NCBI GenBank assembly: GCA_033725935.1 | Contig: MU867137.1 | Location: 55,575 to 119,574 of the forward strand | Reading direction: 5' to 3' | DNA from: Cladorrhinum sp. PSN259 | Taxonomy: Eukaryota; Ascomycota; Sordariomycetes; Sordariales; Podosporaceae | DNA length: 64,000 nt | Part shown: piece after piece, positions 47,297 to 59,815 of the stretch | Numbering within the stretch: the first letter of the stretch is position 1 | Layout: the number at the start of each line of letters is the position of its first letter | Notes under the pieces: model-generated | What the model saw: only the letters and a program-made list of their open reading frames with translations | What the model was told of the DNA's origin: nothing | The model's database searches: none | Program-made: the position numbers and the translations under genes

Positions 47297-50200
47297 TCAC
47301 ACGCTAAACCCCTTCCTCCCCTCAACCAACCCTTCACTAAACTTCGTAATCGCCGCCCAAACAGGCGAGAATTTAATCGCCTCATCCAAAGCCGGTATCG
47401 TCCCGGGAACATTAGCATCAGCCCACATACAAACTACAGTCCCTTCCAACCCTTTCCCATCTCCTCCTTCTTGCCCATCATCTCCCTCTTCCCTGCTATC
47501 CTTCCACTCAACATCAACCTCCCACCCTTTATTCCACCCCCGCCTCCACAACTTCAACTGCTTAATACCCCCCTCAGAAAACGCTCCAAACCGATCATCC
47601 CACCCTGAGGATCCCTTCACCTCCAAACCGGAAACAGGCTGGTTAAACTCCAAGAAACAGGCCTTTGTATTCTTCGCATTCACTTCAATCTTTGCCTTGT
47701 TACCTCCTCCTTCTCCACGGGTGACATTAACACTCATGAGCTCGTCAAAGTTTGTTGTACCCTCAGCAACATCCGGAGCAACAGCAGATCCATCATAGCA
47801 ACAAGACACGGTCCCCGCCCGCTTCTTTTCCTCGCTGCAAACAACCTCCTTGCCAAACGACGACGGAATCTCGGCAATGATGGGCCGCAGGTACTCCTCA
47901 ATACCCGTATAGCAAACCTTGTTGCTGTTATCGCTGGCTGTTGAGCCAATCTCAATAGTTTGTTTCCAAAAGACCTTGTACCTGCTGCTCTCTGAAAAGG
48001 GGAAAGCAACCAAGTTGAAAATGAGAGTGGCAACAAAAACCACAAGCAAAAATAGAGGAATATGATGCGTAACACGGTGAATGAAGGGCGTCAGAGGCAA
48101 AAGAAGAAGGACTGAGAATCCAAAGACGACAAGATATGGAAGCAAAAGGTTGCTTCCGTCCGCACCGGTCTGATGGACGGCATCAACCAGCATCAAACCG
48201 GTTTGAGCAGCCAACGTGATGATGAAGGGACCAAGCAACAAGAACTGGAAGAGCCAAATCCACGAAGGCAGATGCCCAGACCAAGCTTGCTCGTGCTCAA
48301 ACGGCTCGTCCCCGTCGTACCCATACTTGCGAGCCCCGTCGACCAAGGCTGTAATAGAACGGCGATACGTTGTAGCAAAGGTCGTACGGAATTGCTCGCC
48401 CGTGGCATTACCACCCACCAGAGGCGTGCGCTCAGTTGGTCCCTCCGTGTCAGAGTCATCATCACCGTGAATGGTCGAGGCGTTCGAGTCCCTCGTACGC
48501 GGGGGAGCCAATGATTCCTGGTGAGGGATGGGCGGCAATTGCGAAGGATATTCAGACCGATGGTTCGGGTTCGACTGGAACAAATCTCTCGCCTCGTGAT
48601 CCTCCCGGACTTGTTGAGCCCAGGTAGTCTTCTTTGGCAAAGCAAAAAGCTCGACAAGCGTGAAGAAGGTCGAAAGGAAGACGGCTGATTGGAAGAAGAC
48701 AAAAGGGTATCCGGACCCAAGCTTAAGGCGGTCCTCAGTAACAGAGACAGCAATGAGAGCGACCCAGCCCAGGATGAAGAGCCAGATGTGGACGTAACCG
48801 CGGTGAAGGGCGCTTGGTCTCGTAAAGTTGGCTCCCCGCATGATGGACCAAAATGTAAAGTAAAACAGCGAGATAGTCATCGCCCATACAGAATACCGAT
48901 GACTATAAATAATAAAGGGATTCACCTTCCTCATCAAGAAAGCCACACCAAGAGTCAAAGTGCCAGATACGACCAGCGCAAAGGGAAAACGGAAGAGACC
49001 TCTCAACCCACCAGCATAAACAGGCTCGCAGTCAGGCTCATCATGAGTCTTGATGCTTGAGGTAAAGAAGTAGTACTTGTCAAGTTTATGAAGGATATAG
49101 GTGACCGAGGCCAAAATCAAGGGCGCGGCAATCAAGACGGCAAGCGACCAGGCGAACATGCCTCTCAAACTGAAATGAACGAATCCCTTGCCGAAGAGAT
49201 CAAACCACACCCCGTTGCTCGGGCTGCCATTGCTGACCTTGCCACGGGCGCCATCAGGTCTCGGACCAACAAAAGTGTCACCTGTGTCGCTGGAGAGCTT
49301 GGTTGCCGTGTGCACAGATGCCGTGATCATGTGCCAAAGGCTGCCTCGGGAGGCGTGCTCAGCATCGTCCTGGTTTGTATGATATCTGGCTCTCGGCTTG
49401 AAGAAAGCCAGGTCAAGTCCTCGCTGACCGTAGGTATCGTAAAGAACCGAGTAGTCCGTGCCGCTCTTGATAAAACCGAGAGCAAACGAGTCGGAAGCCA
49501 TGATGGTACCGAAGGGGTCCGAGGTTCCAGCATATGCTGCCGTCACCTCCTTGTCAGTGGTGCGGAAGAGGTTGGCTCTGCCTCCGGCGCCAGCTCCTTC
49601 GAGGTTCAGGAACGTGTGGATGTACGGGTTAAGGGGATGCTGTCCAAGTGCCCTAGCTCCGTACAGGTAATCCTCCTCACCATTGTTCAACATGACCACG
49701 ATGCCCCTCTCTGGTTGGTGACCGGGATGCGTAAAGTGGTTGATGATCTGCAAGCAAGTGACCACGCCCATTCCATCGTCGGTTGCGCCATAACCGGTAG
49801 ATACCGAGTCATAATGCGCGTTGACGAGGGTGAGGCCCTTCTCATTGCGCATCGTCCCGTGAACATTCTCGGCATCCCACCACCGGCCATCGTCGTCCTG
49901 CTTGCCTTTGATGTAGACAATAATGTTGGTTCCCTCGAAGTAGGCAGCAATTCCGGCCACGGTGGGGTTAGGAATAAGGCTTCCAGACATCAGGAAAGTC
50001 GAGTTCGAAACATTATCATCGAACACGGTGACAGCAGCATCTTCAACGTCTGAGTCGGCGCTATTGTTATAATCAATGTCAGCCAATAAGATCACACACC
50101 TTCTCAAACTCACAAACAGCCAAACTCACCCGTCAGTTGTCCAAGACACGCCATTCTCATCCAGAATAGCATGAACCCTCTTCAACAGATATTCGCGAAC

Positions 50201-50419
50201 CTCGTCATTGTAATGGCTGTTGTAAGGATGGTATCCCTTGGTGAGTGTCTTGAGATCAAGCCATGCCTGGGCGAGGTTGACGCCCTTAATTGGACCATCA
50301 CCGTGAGGTGCCCGTGGCGTTGTCTCGTTGATGACAACAAGCGGTATGACCAAGGCTAAATAAACGAGTGTCGTCCAAAACGTGACCGGACCCGGCCGGA
50401 AAGATATCGGGTTGAGCAT
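47297..50419 (-). CDS. pff1: Vacuolar membrane M28 metalloprotease
   Basis: Multi-pass zinc peptidase of the Pff1 type located in the fungal vacuolar membrane; natural substrates are poorly known. Exons 50419-50130 and 50060-47297 (intron 50061-50129) give 1017 residues, normal for the family. A transmembrane segment lies at about residues 14-32. The M28 peptidase domain has the two-zinc ligands and catalytic pair: HYDS (His179, Asp181), TDDGMG (Asp191), NNGEED (Glu225, Glu226), NLEGAG and a late His in RYHTNQDD. From about residue 400 several hydrophobic segments form the membrane part, with a long Ser/Pro/Asp-rich loop (about 620-700), then a C-terminal lumenal domain. The downstream neighbour in transcription order is gene-free; the GST gene lies 0.8 kb upstream on the same strand. 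Confidence 0.95.
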
Positions 50420-51227
50420 TGTTGAGAGCTAGCTCTCTGCCTGTTACCAGACCCCGACGACGATGTCGGTCGTATGTGGAGAGAGGCGAACAGCTGCCGC
50501 AGCTGTAGTGTAGGCTCCTTGTTTGTTTTCCCAAAGTTTGCGGGGTAGGGAAGACCCTTGCAAAAGATGAAGACTGGACTCCTCAAGATCGGATGCCGTT
50601 TGTGCTCTCTCTTTTATAGCTTCATTAAGCAAGAAATAATAGCCGGAAACATGAAAATTGGTGTTGATAAACTTTCGGATATGTCGAGAACGCGAGGACG
50701 CACGCCTTTGTTGGCAGCTTGATGCACTGACAAATGGCAAATGCACCACCGTGCCTCCTCCGCTATTTTTCCTTCTCCAGCTGCTTCAGCTTCCCGCCTC
50801 AATTCACTTCTTTCTTCCTCTGATGCGTTGTCAAGGGCGCTCTTCCCGCTGCAAGGTCAGGGGTTTTTCGACGATTCAACAGGACTGAGTGGCTCGGAAA
50901 GGGCCGTCGTAGTGGCTCAATGCAATCCAAACATTGGAGCAAGCAAATGCAGAAAGCTCAGCTCGAACAGAGCTGGCGGGAGCTGCATGTGCAGGATGCG
51001 GGGACTCGGCTTACAGCTACTACCTACGGATACCTGAGCCAAGCAAGCTTCTGATGGTCCAAGCTCCCTTGCCTCGCCTGGTGGGTGATGTCACATCTAA
51101 TCTTATCAATCAGGCCATTTTCACTTCTCTTTTTTTCAACCTTTTTCATTTTCATTTCATTTCATCTCGGAAAAAAAGTCACATCATAGCGCCCTCTGAA
51201 ACTCATTCATCTGTATAACTCATCAAC
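50420..51227. promoter_or_regulatory. Upstream region of the M28 protease
   Basis: About 0.8 kb between the protease start and the GST stop, holding the promoter of the former. No gene or repeat recognised. Confidence 0.5.
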
Positions 51228-52057
51228 TTACTTCTTCTTCGCATCCTCAGCCATACCCTTCTGCACCCAAGCCCTGCTGCTCTCAGCCTTCTTATCCAGC
51301 TCCTCCTCGCTCATGTGCCTCGTATCCAGCATGGTATGTCTGGTCGGCACGTTCCTCCCCTTCTCGCAAGCAGGACGAGCCAGAACCCTATCGACCCATT
51401 CATTCAGCTTGGGGAACTTCTCCACGTCCACACCGGCCCAGTGAGCACCCGCAACCCACCCCCAGCACGCAAGATCGGCAATCGTGAGCCTGTCGCCCAC
51501 GATATATCCCGACGTGCTCTTCTCCAGCTGTTTTTCGAGTACTCCGTACAATCTTCTAGTCTCATTCTGGTACCGATCAATTCCGTACTGAATCTTTTCG
51601 GGGGCGTATCCTATTTTATCATTTTTAGTAACGAGTCTAAAACTGTTCGGTTTAATGAATAAAACTTACGCGCAAAATGATTAGCCTGCCCCTGCATAGG
51701 TCCCAACCCGCCCATCTGCCAGTGCAACCAGCTGTTGACCTCCCAGTACTCCCTACTCTCTTTGGGGTACGACACTTTATGTTCAGTATCGTACCTATCA
51801 ACCAGGTACTGCAGGATGCTCCCGCTCTCAAACAAGTGGATCGGCTTTCCGTCGGTAAAAGTATCCGTGAGCGCGGGGATACGGCCGTTTGGGTTGATCT
51901 CTAAGAACCATGGCTCCTTTTGTTCGTTTTTGGAAAATTCGATTGCGTGTACTTTGTACGGTAGGGAAAGTTCCTCGAGGAGCATGGAGATTTTGATACC
52001 ATTGGGGGTGTTGACTGTGTAGAGTGTGATATCGGGGGTTGAAGTGGAAGAAGACAT
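51228..52057 (-). CDS. Glutathione transferase, Ure2-like
   Basis: Conjugates or reduces with glutathione; fungal Ure2-like (nu-type) class by sequence. Exons 52057-51670 and 51610-51228 (59-bp intron 51611-51669) give 256 residues from the ATG at 52057. The thioredoxin-like N-domain (about 9-92) has TPNGIK, the cis-proline segment NGRIPAL (Pro61) and FESGSI (Glu77-Ser78), which binds the glutathione gamma-glutamyl group. The all-helical C-domain includes LTIADLACWGWV. The frame stays open upstream with further ATGs up to 52351; using 52351 would add 98 residues rich in Ser/Thr/Gln with scattered Arg, possibly an organelle-targeting or disordered tail. I chose 52057 because the conserved domain starts right after it and its AAAATGTC context is good. 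Confidence 0.9.
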
Positions 52058-52885
52058 TTTGCTTGCTGTTGTAGAAGTGGTGGTGGTTCTGTAAATAGTT
52101 TTGTTTGTTGTTGTGGATGATGATGATGATGATAAGAGGTGAGAGCCAAGTTGTGAGAGACGTGCAAGACGCTGTTGCATTGACTTGTTGTCACTGTCTT
52201 GATGGTCTGGGGATTGATGAGAAGAATCGGATGAGGAGGAGGGGTCCATGGGTGGAGATTTATACAAGGTGGAAATATGTGGAGGTGTGTTGATGACGCA
52301 GGACGACAACTCGGGGAGACGCACGACCATGGATGGGCTTGCAATATGCATCCCAATGTTACCAAAGTGATGGCTTAGAAATCCAGTTGTTGCATTCTTT
52401 TATAGTCTTGCTTAACAATTTCCATCCATCTGTCCCGTGTCCACCACCACCACCACACCAAAGCTAAATGGGCATTAGTAATTAGAGTTGCTTCGTTGTT
52501 GCCGAGTGAGGGGAAAAGGGGAAGGAGGATGGAGTAAATTTCTATGTACCCCTCACAAAACACCACGATCCGATGGACGGATCCGATCCGGCATTCCCGG
52601 TGTATAAAACAAAATAGAGATAGATAATCAATATCTGAGGATATTTGAACCAGTAAAAGTAAGATCTGGGGCGATACCCCGCCTTTATTTATTTTCGCTA
52701 ATGCTATTTTGAGTGAGTAAAAACAGATACAGACAAAGCTGCATATTCACCACATTAATGCATCTCATCCATCTTTGACCACATACAAACATCTTGACAT
52801 AATATACACACACATATCTCTCTCTCTCACTCACTCACACCCTCATTATTAATCAACACCAACTTTAAACCCTTACAAAACAATC
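52058..52885. promoter_or_regulatory. Upstream region of the GST gene
   Basis: Holds the GST leader or N-terminal extension (to about 52351) and the 3' flank of the FAD oxidase gene. A CT/CA-rich run is at 52798-52845. No separate gene seen. Confidence 0.5.
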
Positions 52886-54740
52886 TCAAGCCCTGCACAT
52901 CCTCCCCGTGCTCTCACTCACGCTCCACTGCTCACTGCCCACAGCATTGCTAGCATAAAAGAAACCCGTGGGATCATACTTTTGCTTAATAACCCAAAGC
53001 GCTCCATAATTAGCCCCAAAAAACTCCTGCTGGAACCTAGGCTGTCTGAAATCCGCCTCGTTCATGTAAGCCCCCGACCCCGGCGTGATCTTCTCGATGG
53101 CGGGCATGATGTCCTTGGTCATCAGGTCCTGGTTGGCGAGCATCTGGTTCCACTTGGCGGGATCAAAGGACCAGTCAGTTGTCAAAGTGGCATGCACAAG
53201 AGTCTTGCGCCAGGCGGGGAGGACTGCATTCTGCTTGTTCTTGCCGAAGGAGGAGACGTCAGTGGCCACACCGATGAAGGTTACGCCCTTCTCGGCGATG
53301 TAGCGGGAGGTGCTGGAGAGCCCGCTGGGGTTTTTGGTGAATGTCGACTCGGGGATCAGACGGCCGCCGTACTGGGCGATGCCGACTTGGATGGCGCCGA
53401 CGGGGAGGGGACCAAAGAATTGGTCGTAGTGGTCGCGGTAGGTGGCCTTTTGGGTGAATCCGGCGGTGTAGTTCACGCCCAGGGTGTCGAGCTGGTTAAG
53501 GAAGGGAGTCATGATGGTCTGGACCTGGGCGGCGGTCTTGTTGTAGGCGGTAACGGGAGCGATCATGAAGAAGCTGGAGGTGAAGTAGTAGACGACCATG
53601 GTGCCGGACTTGACCATGGCGGGGAGAGCGGCGTGGAAAGCGTCAATTCCCTTGTAGAAAGTCTCAGTCGGGTTGTTGGCGGCAAAGAAGGAGAGGGTTG
53701 CACCGCCGACGGTGGCATCGGGGAAGGACTTGACGGTCATGCTGACGACGACACCATAGTTGCCGCCACCACCGCCGGAGAGAGCCCAATAGATGTCGCT
53801 GTTTTGGGTACGGGAAGCAGTGATGAGCTTTCCAGCAGCAGTGACGACCTCCCACTCCAGAGTGTTGTCGGCAGACAGACCAAACGAGGTGCTCAGAGCC
53901 GAGTGACCGCCGCCTTGTGTGTAGCCGCCAGCAGGGCCGACAGTAGGGCACTCACCGCCGACAACAACCTGCTTGACCTTGAGACCCTCCTCGAGGAGAT
54001 CGTAACCCTGGATGCCGGCACCGACCTTGACGGCGGTACCCTTGTAGTACTTGTCGTTCCAGTTCTTCCACTGGACGCTCTTCAACTTGTGGGTCCAGAC
54101 GGAGAGGGCTCCAGCGCCGGTGGAACGGCCATTATAATCGTGACCCGTGTTGCGGACGACAAAGCGGATGTTGTTGTTCCTGGCGAAATTGACGGTTGCA
54201 ATGATGTCGGCAGCCGACTCTACAGCCACGGCATATCTCACATAGTTGCCCAGGGTGCAGGGCTTTGAGGAATCAGTGAAGGGGTCGCAGCTCTGGTTGG
54301 CGAAGAAGGGGGCCATCACCGAGGCCGAGTCCGCCATGCTATGAAGGAGTTAATGATTAAAACAAAAACCAAATATTACCAATGTGGGCTTACTGGACGT
54401 CTGGTGATTGCCATTGATCCCTCAACTGCTGGCACTTGGCGGCATCGTAGTTGGGGGCGTGGCATGCAGAAGCAAGCGGTGTGGTTGCGATCAACCTTCC
54501 GTTGACTGTTCTGTTGAAGGCATTCCACTGAACCTGAGATGGCCAGCAAGCATCCCCTGGAAAGCACTTGCAGCGAGAAGGGAAAGGCAAAGTATAGGCC
54601 GTCCTCAAGACAGCCTCGTCCCCGCCACCGATCTCGATAGACTCCGGCTCCGGCTCCGTCTCTACATCTGTGTTTGTGCTGTTGCTGTAGGCGAGTACAC
54701 GGGCCGTCAACAGGCCCGCGGTAACGAGGGATAACTTCAT
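52886..54740 (-). CDS. Secreted FAD-linked oxidase, berberine-bridge (BBE) type
   Basis: Secreted flavoprotein oxidase, probably acting on a carbohydrate or small metabolite; substrate unknown. Exons 54740-54394 and 54338-52886 (55-bp intron 54339-54393) give 599 residues. A signal peptide of about 17 residues (MKLSLVTAGLLTARVLA) opens the protein. The FAD_binding_4 domain contains GHDYNG (His182) and GGECPTVG (Cys246), the residues that in BBE-type enzymes attach FAD twice covalently (8-alpha-His and 6-S-Cys). GGGGGNYGVV forms part of the flavin pocket, and the C-terminal BBE segment reads EADFRQPRFQQEFFGANYG. Several Asn-X-Ser/Thr sites fit a secreted glycoprotein. Such oxidases occur in some metabolite clusters, but no biosynthetic core enzyme is nearby here. 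Confidence 0.93.
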
Positions 54741-57039
54741 GACGATGTTTCAAACAAATAAATGCAATATCCGAAAAAGACTGTGGTACCCCGGAAGATT
54801 GCCTACCAAGAAAGAGGGAGGTGCTAATCTATGCACTAGGGTGAGAGATAGAGAGGTAAAGGAGTGACTGAGTGAGAAAGGGGCTGTTGTTGCAGCAGTC
54901 TCATGGGACAAGACAAAGCATTAATAAAGGGTGGTATCTCAAGGCATTTAAACATTACTCAGGAACTCCTGACTCCTGTACCTGGCAATCAATCTCCCCC
55001 CGACTCCCCGAATTCCGCTATGCTCTGGGATATAGCCTCGGATATGGTTAGACAAAGAAGCGATAGTGTTCAGAATGTTTCCAAAGTCGTGGGGAACGAG
55101 TCCTGATGGGCACCGCGACTCCACGAGCCAAACCCATCAACAAGGACGCGAGTCTGTGCTGCCCGCCTTGGCTTGAGATTCGGGGGGCACTGCTGCGCAT
55201 AAATTCATACAAAGTGAACGATGCCACGTTTCCAATCGACTGGAAACTATTCCGAGGAGAGATCTCCCCTGCAGAAACACATGGACGAGAGACGGGCGGT
55301 CCATTGAATTGGGAAAATGGGTCGTTGTCACGGGCATCCGATAAGCGGTCGGCGACCACCAAGGTCTCTTTATTCTTCGAAAACTTTTGTCAGTGGGGTC
55401 GTATCAGGGGGTTACTCGCGAAGTGGCATTTTTTTTAAAGTGAGGTTTCTGAGATTTCATCAAGGTTGCTGTGAAGTCGGCCAGTCCCCCACCAATGCCC
55501 ACTCTCTCCACTTCCCGTGCTCCCCCGCAGAGTTCGTCTCGCATCCTTCCCCCCCACACTGGACCCCCGGCTCATTGAATCACTACACTCTTTCTTTTCT
55601 TTGCAGGTTGTGGTTTAACCATGAATCCTTCAGCCGCATGTCTTGCTTTATCTCAACCTCGACCTTGCAACTGCCGCGATCCAACGTCAGGGTGTCAGTA
55701 CTGTATCTATCACATAAATCACATAAATCACCTCATCAGCCTGGAACAAAAAAGAAAGCATGAAACCCATAATAACCAATGAATTGTGTAGCACTCCTAG
55801 GAATTATTTAATGCTGAGGTGAGCAAATTATTCGACCACCACAGCATCATCAACCCACACAATCTCGGTGCAGGCCTAGGTCTTCTTCCTTAACTGGGAA
55901 GGACTACCCGACGCAAGCAAGCATCTAGGATTGTTTGTAGTGCGGTTCGGAAACCGGAATGCACGGAAGTCCAGATTCGGAAGCAGCCGATATCACGATG
56001 TGGTTAGGCGACCGGTAGCGGTGGACCCAGGGGATTGGGGGGGGGGGGGGGGCAGTTCAAACTTTAGTATCTGACAATTCAAGCTGGTTGAAGTTGCCTT
56101 CTCGGCGGGCAGCTCCTCCCTCTTGTTAAACAAAACTCACCGCAATTTCCACATGATCCGAGCCCTAGGCCGATTCGTCCCGCAGAGAGCAAACTCTAAA
56201 ATATGCCGTTGAAGGAACGAGAGAACCTGGAAGGAGTCTGGAAGCTTCAACTTGCCCAGGTGGTCTTGGCCTGCCCAGCTCGCTTCGACGAGTGATTTGG
56301 CTCTAGAACTGTGTGGTGTTTCTTCGTGGTGCCAAACACCCATCATCAACTCGACGCACCGATAGGACCCACGCAGAAGAGCGAACCAACCTCGGTCTGC
56401 CGTAGCCTCAGCGAATCCCCTGCATTAGCATCACCGCCCTCATCAGAGTCCTCGGGAACAGGGCGTGGTTTTATCCGCATGGAAATGTCCGATGGGAGAC
56501 CTCAAATTTCATCCCAACTTTGCTTTTGGCTTATAGACGTTGGGACGAAATCCCGTGATCCCACTGACTCGACCGACTGTTTCTTCCTCAGGATGCTCCC
56601 AAGGTCCACCTGGGACGTTTACGGAGCGCTCCAAGAGGAAACGGGCCTCTAACAGTCGTGTCAAACAAGCAGTGGATCGCAGAGTTGTAGCCATGTTGCG
56701 TCCATATTCAATGCCCATGCTGCCCAAGCCAGAACACACCACTCCCCTGAGTGAGGTTCTTCATGTGATGTAACCCTTCAGACAGAACACCTTTCGGGCC
56801 TTCCGCTGCAACCGTGACAACCATTGCATTATACTGTCTGCTACAGTATCAAGGATCTATGAGAGGGTCAACAAAAAATGTATTGTGGTCGAGCACGGGG
56901 CAACTGCCGGTGTCAGACTCTTCTTTTTACTTGACCAGGCCCCAGCTGCCGTGCCGATCAAAGCCCTCTTTGGTCTCGATTCTTTAACACTCATCCTGGA
57001 CTTCAGGATTCTCAAGTCGATTTCGTCCAGCTGCCCACG
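54741..57039. promoter_or_regulatory. Divergent intergenic region
   Basis: About 2.3 kb between the FAD oxidase (-) and the PTH11-like gene (+). No convincing frame. A run of about 18 G lies at 56035-56053. Confidence 0.5.
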
Positions 57040-58249
57040 ATGGGGTGGACCTACAACACCGTCGATCCGAATGCACCCACCATTGGGCCCATGATAACTG
57101 GTGTATCAACGGCCCTGACGTTTGTTTCGCTCATCACGGTTTGTCTGCGTGTTTACGTCCGCGCTGGCCTGATCAAGGCCTTTGGCGTTGGTAAGTTTTA
57201 ACTGTGAGCTTCTGCTCGGGGAGATACAGGTTGTGCTAATATCTTTTCTTCTCTCCAGATGATGGAATCATTGTCGTTACTTGGTTCTGTGCCGCCGGCT
57301 TTGCGATTGTAAGCATCGTCCAAACGAAATGGGGTCTGGGACTCCAAAACATCAACGATCTACCCCCAGAAAATCTTTACAACTTTGGCCTCGTTCAGTA
57401 CATGGGCGCGCCATTCTACATCACCAGCATCCTCGGCTTCAAGCTGTCCCTTCTCTTTTCATATTTGCGGTTTATCCCCAAGGGAATCTACCGCAATACC
57501 ACCATCGGTGTTATCGTCGGGACTGTATTGCATTCTTTATCATTTTTGATTGTGCAGATTAATCTCTGCCAGCCCATTCGGAAGCAATGGGAAGGTGAAT
57601 TGCCCGGCTCTTGCATCAAGGGAGTTCCTTTCTATACGGCCATGGCCTCTCTTACTATTGTGCTGGATTTGATATGGTAAAATTTCCTCATTTACTTGCC
57701 CTCGTACGCTTTTATACTGACATTTCGGTCGAATTTAGCATGCTCACTCCCTTCCCCGTTCTCCTCAAATCACGGATTCAAAACCGCAAGAAGCTCGTAC
57801 TTTTGGGTCTCTTTGGACTGGGCCTCTTCATCACCGTCATCCAGATTATTCGCATCCAGACCGTCAAGAAACTCGCCAACTACCTCGATTCGGCTCCCCT
57901 TATTCTCTGGTCGGCCGTCGAAAACAACTTGGGCATCATTGTTGCCAACATTCCCACCTTGGCACCACTTGTCAAATACTACAATGAGAAATCACAGGCA
58001 AGCAACAATAAGTCTGGATATCCAAGCGGCGGAGGAGTAGGATCGCGGTATGCGCACAATACGTGGAAGTCAAACAGAACTGCCAAGGGGTTGGAACTGG
58101 GCAGTTCGCACGATGCTACCGAGATGGGGAGCTTTGAGGGGCATATTGTCAAGGGTGGGGATGGGAGCAGTACGGAGAATATCTTGGAGGGTCCCGGTAT
58201 CACCAAGAAGGTTGAAGTTGTTATTACGAGGAATGAGCTCAGGGGTTGA
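57040..58249 (+). CDS. PTH11-like integral membrane protein (fungal rhodopsin domain)
   Basis: Seven-helix membrane protein of the fungal family related to Magnaporthe Pth11, often proposed as a receptor for surface or nutrient cues. Exons 57040-57190, 57259-57676 and 57739-58249 give 359 residues; both introns (57191-57258, 57677-57738) have GT-AG ends and join in frame. Hydrophobic helices lie at about 16-38, 52-72, 95-118, 128-150, 175-198, 210-230 and 245-265. Family features are LRVYVRAG after helix 1, DDGIIVVTW opening helix 2, WGLGLQN, and TPFPVLLKSRIQNRKKL in the fifth-to-sixth region. The C-terminal about 85 residues are hydrophilic and cytosolic, without a recognisable domain. The CFEM cysteine-rich domain found in Pth11 itself is absent, so this is the shorter type. 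Ligand and function are unknown. Confidence 0.88.
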
Positions 58250-58922
58250 TGTCGGATGGGAGAAGAGAAAGCGTGGGATGTGTGTGACGCACAACAAGCG
58301 CGGGATACACACAGACGACGGGAGTCTGTGACACTAGAATTTTAACGAACCGGAAAAATTCTGGAATTGGTTTGGTTTCTTCCGTGTCAAAAACTGCCGG
58401 TGTGGTAGTGGGCGCGCGTGCATTCTCCTTCCTTTTTGGGTGGTTTGGTGAGGTTACATGGTAATTCCGGTTTTGGACGGGGGTTGAGGTTGAGGGTTTG
58501 AATATTCAGGGGGTTTGTTTTCTCCCCACCTTGGCAACGGTGCCCCCCATTTTATGCTTGTTATCATGGTGGGTTGTCTCTGGCAAACATCCATGACAGC
58601 TTCTTCTCAACAATGCCTTAGGGGTTTCGGATTAATTGGCGAGTTTGTTATTCTTTTTAGCGGGCGTTTATACCTTTTTTCTTCCTCTTTTTTTCTTCTT
58701 TTTTTTTTTTTTTTTCTTTTGTACTGTTTTTGTTTTTTTTCTCTTTTACTTGCCGGTTCGAAAAAAGAAGAGAGATACCTTTAAAGGCGTATGTAATGTA
58801 CCTAATGAACTTGGATGTTGGATGGAAATAAATAGTGTGATGGCCTGGATTGTCTAAATGAGATTATGATCGGTGTAACTTTACCTGATTCTCTTGAATA
58901 GTACGGATATTAATAATGTATA
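58250..58922. other. 3' flank of the PTH11-like gene
   Basis: T-rich with a long poly-T/poly-pyrimidine stretch at 58675-58750. No gene seen. Confidence 0.5.
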
Positions 58923-59289
58923 TAATCTGATGCTTGAACGTTTGTTAGCTCGGCATATGCCCCATAAAACCAAGAATAGAAACAAGGTATGGAAGGCAAG
59001 CAAAGATACAAAAAGATAGTACGTGGTGAAATATCCAGCATGCGTAGGAAGGAGTCAGGAATGCATCAACAAAAGCCGAAGAGGTGTAGAAAGAAGTCAA
59101 GAATGCATTAATAGAAACCGAATGGACGTAAAAAGAAGTTAGGAATATATTAATGGAAGCTGAACAGGCATAGAAAGAAGTCAGGAATGCATTAGTAGAA
59201 GCTGAATAGGCGTATAAACAAAAGAAATAGGCATAGGAAAGTGTGAATGGGGCGTGTACCGCGTTAATAAACGTTCACACATTAGATTG
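58923..59289. mobile_element. MITE copy 2, longer internal repeat array
   Basis: Same element as at 911-1207: matching TIRs (here more diverged, e.g. TAATCTGATGCTTGAACG at the left end) and TA target duplication (58921-58922 and 59290-59291). The interior carries about four copies of the 42-bp unit against two in copy 1, explaining most of the length difference (367 versus 297 bp). Extra C-to-T and G-to-A differences suggest this copy is older or RIP-mutated. Confidence 0.85.
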
Positions 59290-59541
59290 TACGAGAAGTA
59301 AAGGAGAAGTGGTTGGGGTTGGGGTTGAGGTTGGTTGACTTTGTAAAAAAGAGTTGTTGTTTCGTATGCTTAATGCTTATAGTATACCTTGGTTTATTTT
59401 GCTTTATTTATCGAACAACCTGGACCGGACCATAAGTTACAAACCCATAATCTTCTTTGACTCTGACAAAAGTGAGATAATGCCACTGAAACTTATGGCA
59501 TACGGCCTTCATAGGCTCCGATGGTCCCTCCCAGGATCACT

Positions 59542-59815
59542 CTATGTTCGGCGATGACACAGAGTTGTAGATGATCGGCCCATAAGATCCTGTACTTTTG
59601 TTACAAGTTCATTCCACGCCGGTACATCCAACTCTGGGTCGTGAGTATGGATCCCAACCGTTTTCCTTGAGTGTTTTGGATCGATTAATGTCGACGAGTG
59701 CCTCGACGGGTGCCTCGCCGAATGCCCTGTCCTGTAATCGCTGTCTGAGTTCAAGGTGAAACGCGCGTATCTCGGTTGCTAGGCTTTCCCGGGACCGAAA
59801 ATATTGAGAGAAGGC
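59542..59815 (-). pseudogene. Decayed gene fragment, unknown family
   Basis: On the minus strand, 59815 to about 59645 reads RSRESLATEIRAFHLELRQR and on to KENGWDPYS, clearly protein-like. The reading then continues protein-like in another frame (DPELDVPAWNELVTKVQDLM) to a stop at 59542, so one frameshift near 59645 is implied. A stop codon precedes the fragment at about 59820, and 12-bp repeats (CCATGTGTTGTC) lie at 59837-59875. I do not recognise the protein. It could also be an exon of a gene whose other exons I cannot see. Confidence 0.45.

Noticed and set aside
49088..50053. 321-codon open frame antisense to the M28 protease
   Set aside because: Shadow of a well-supported gene on the other strand.
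52982..54268. 428-codon open frame antisense to the FAD oxidase
   Set aside because: Shadow frame; Gly/Val/Asp-rich with no family features, while the other strand carries both flavin-attachment motifs.
50420..58249. Secondary-metabolite cluster around the FAD oxidase
   Set aside because: No polyketide synthase, peptide synthetase, terpene cyclase, P450 or pathway regulator nearby; GST, oxidase and membrane protein alone are not enough.
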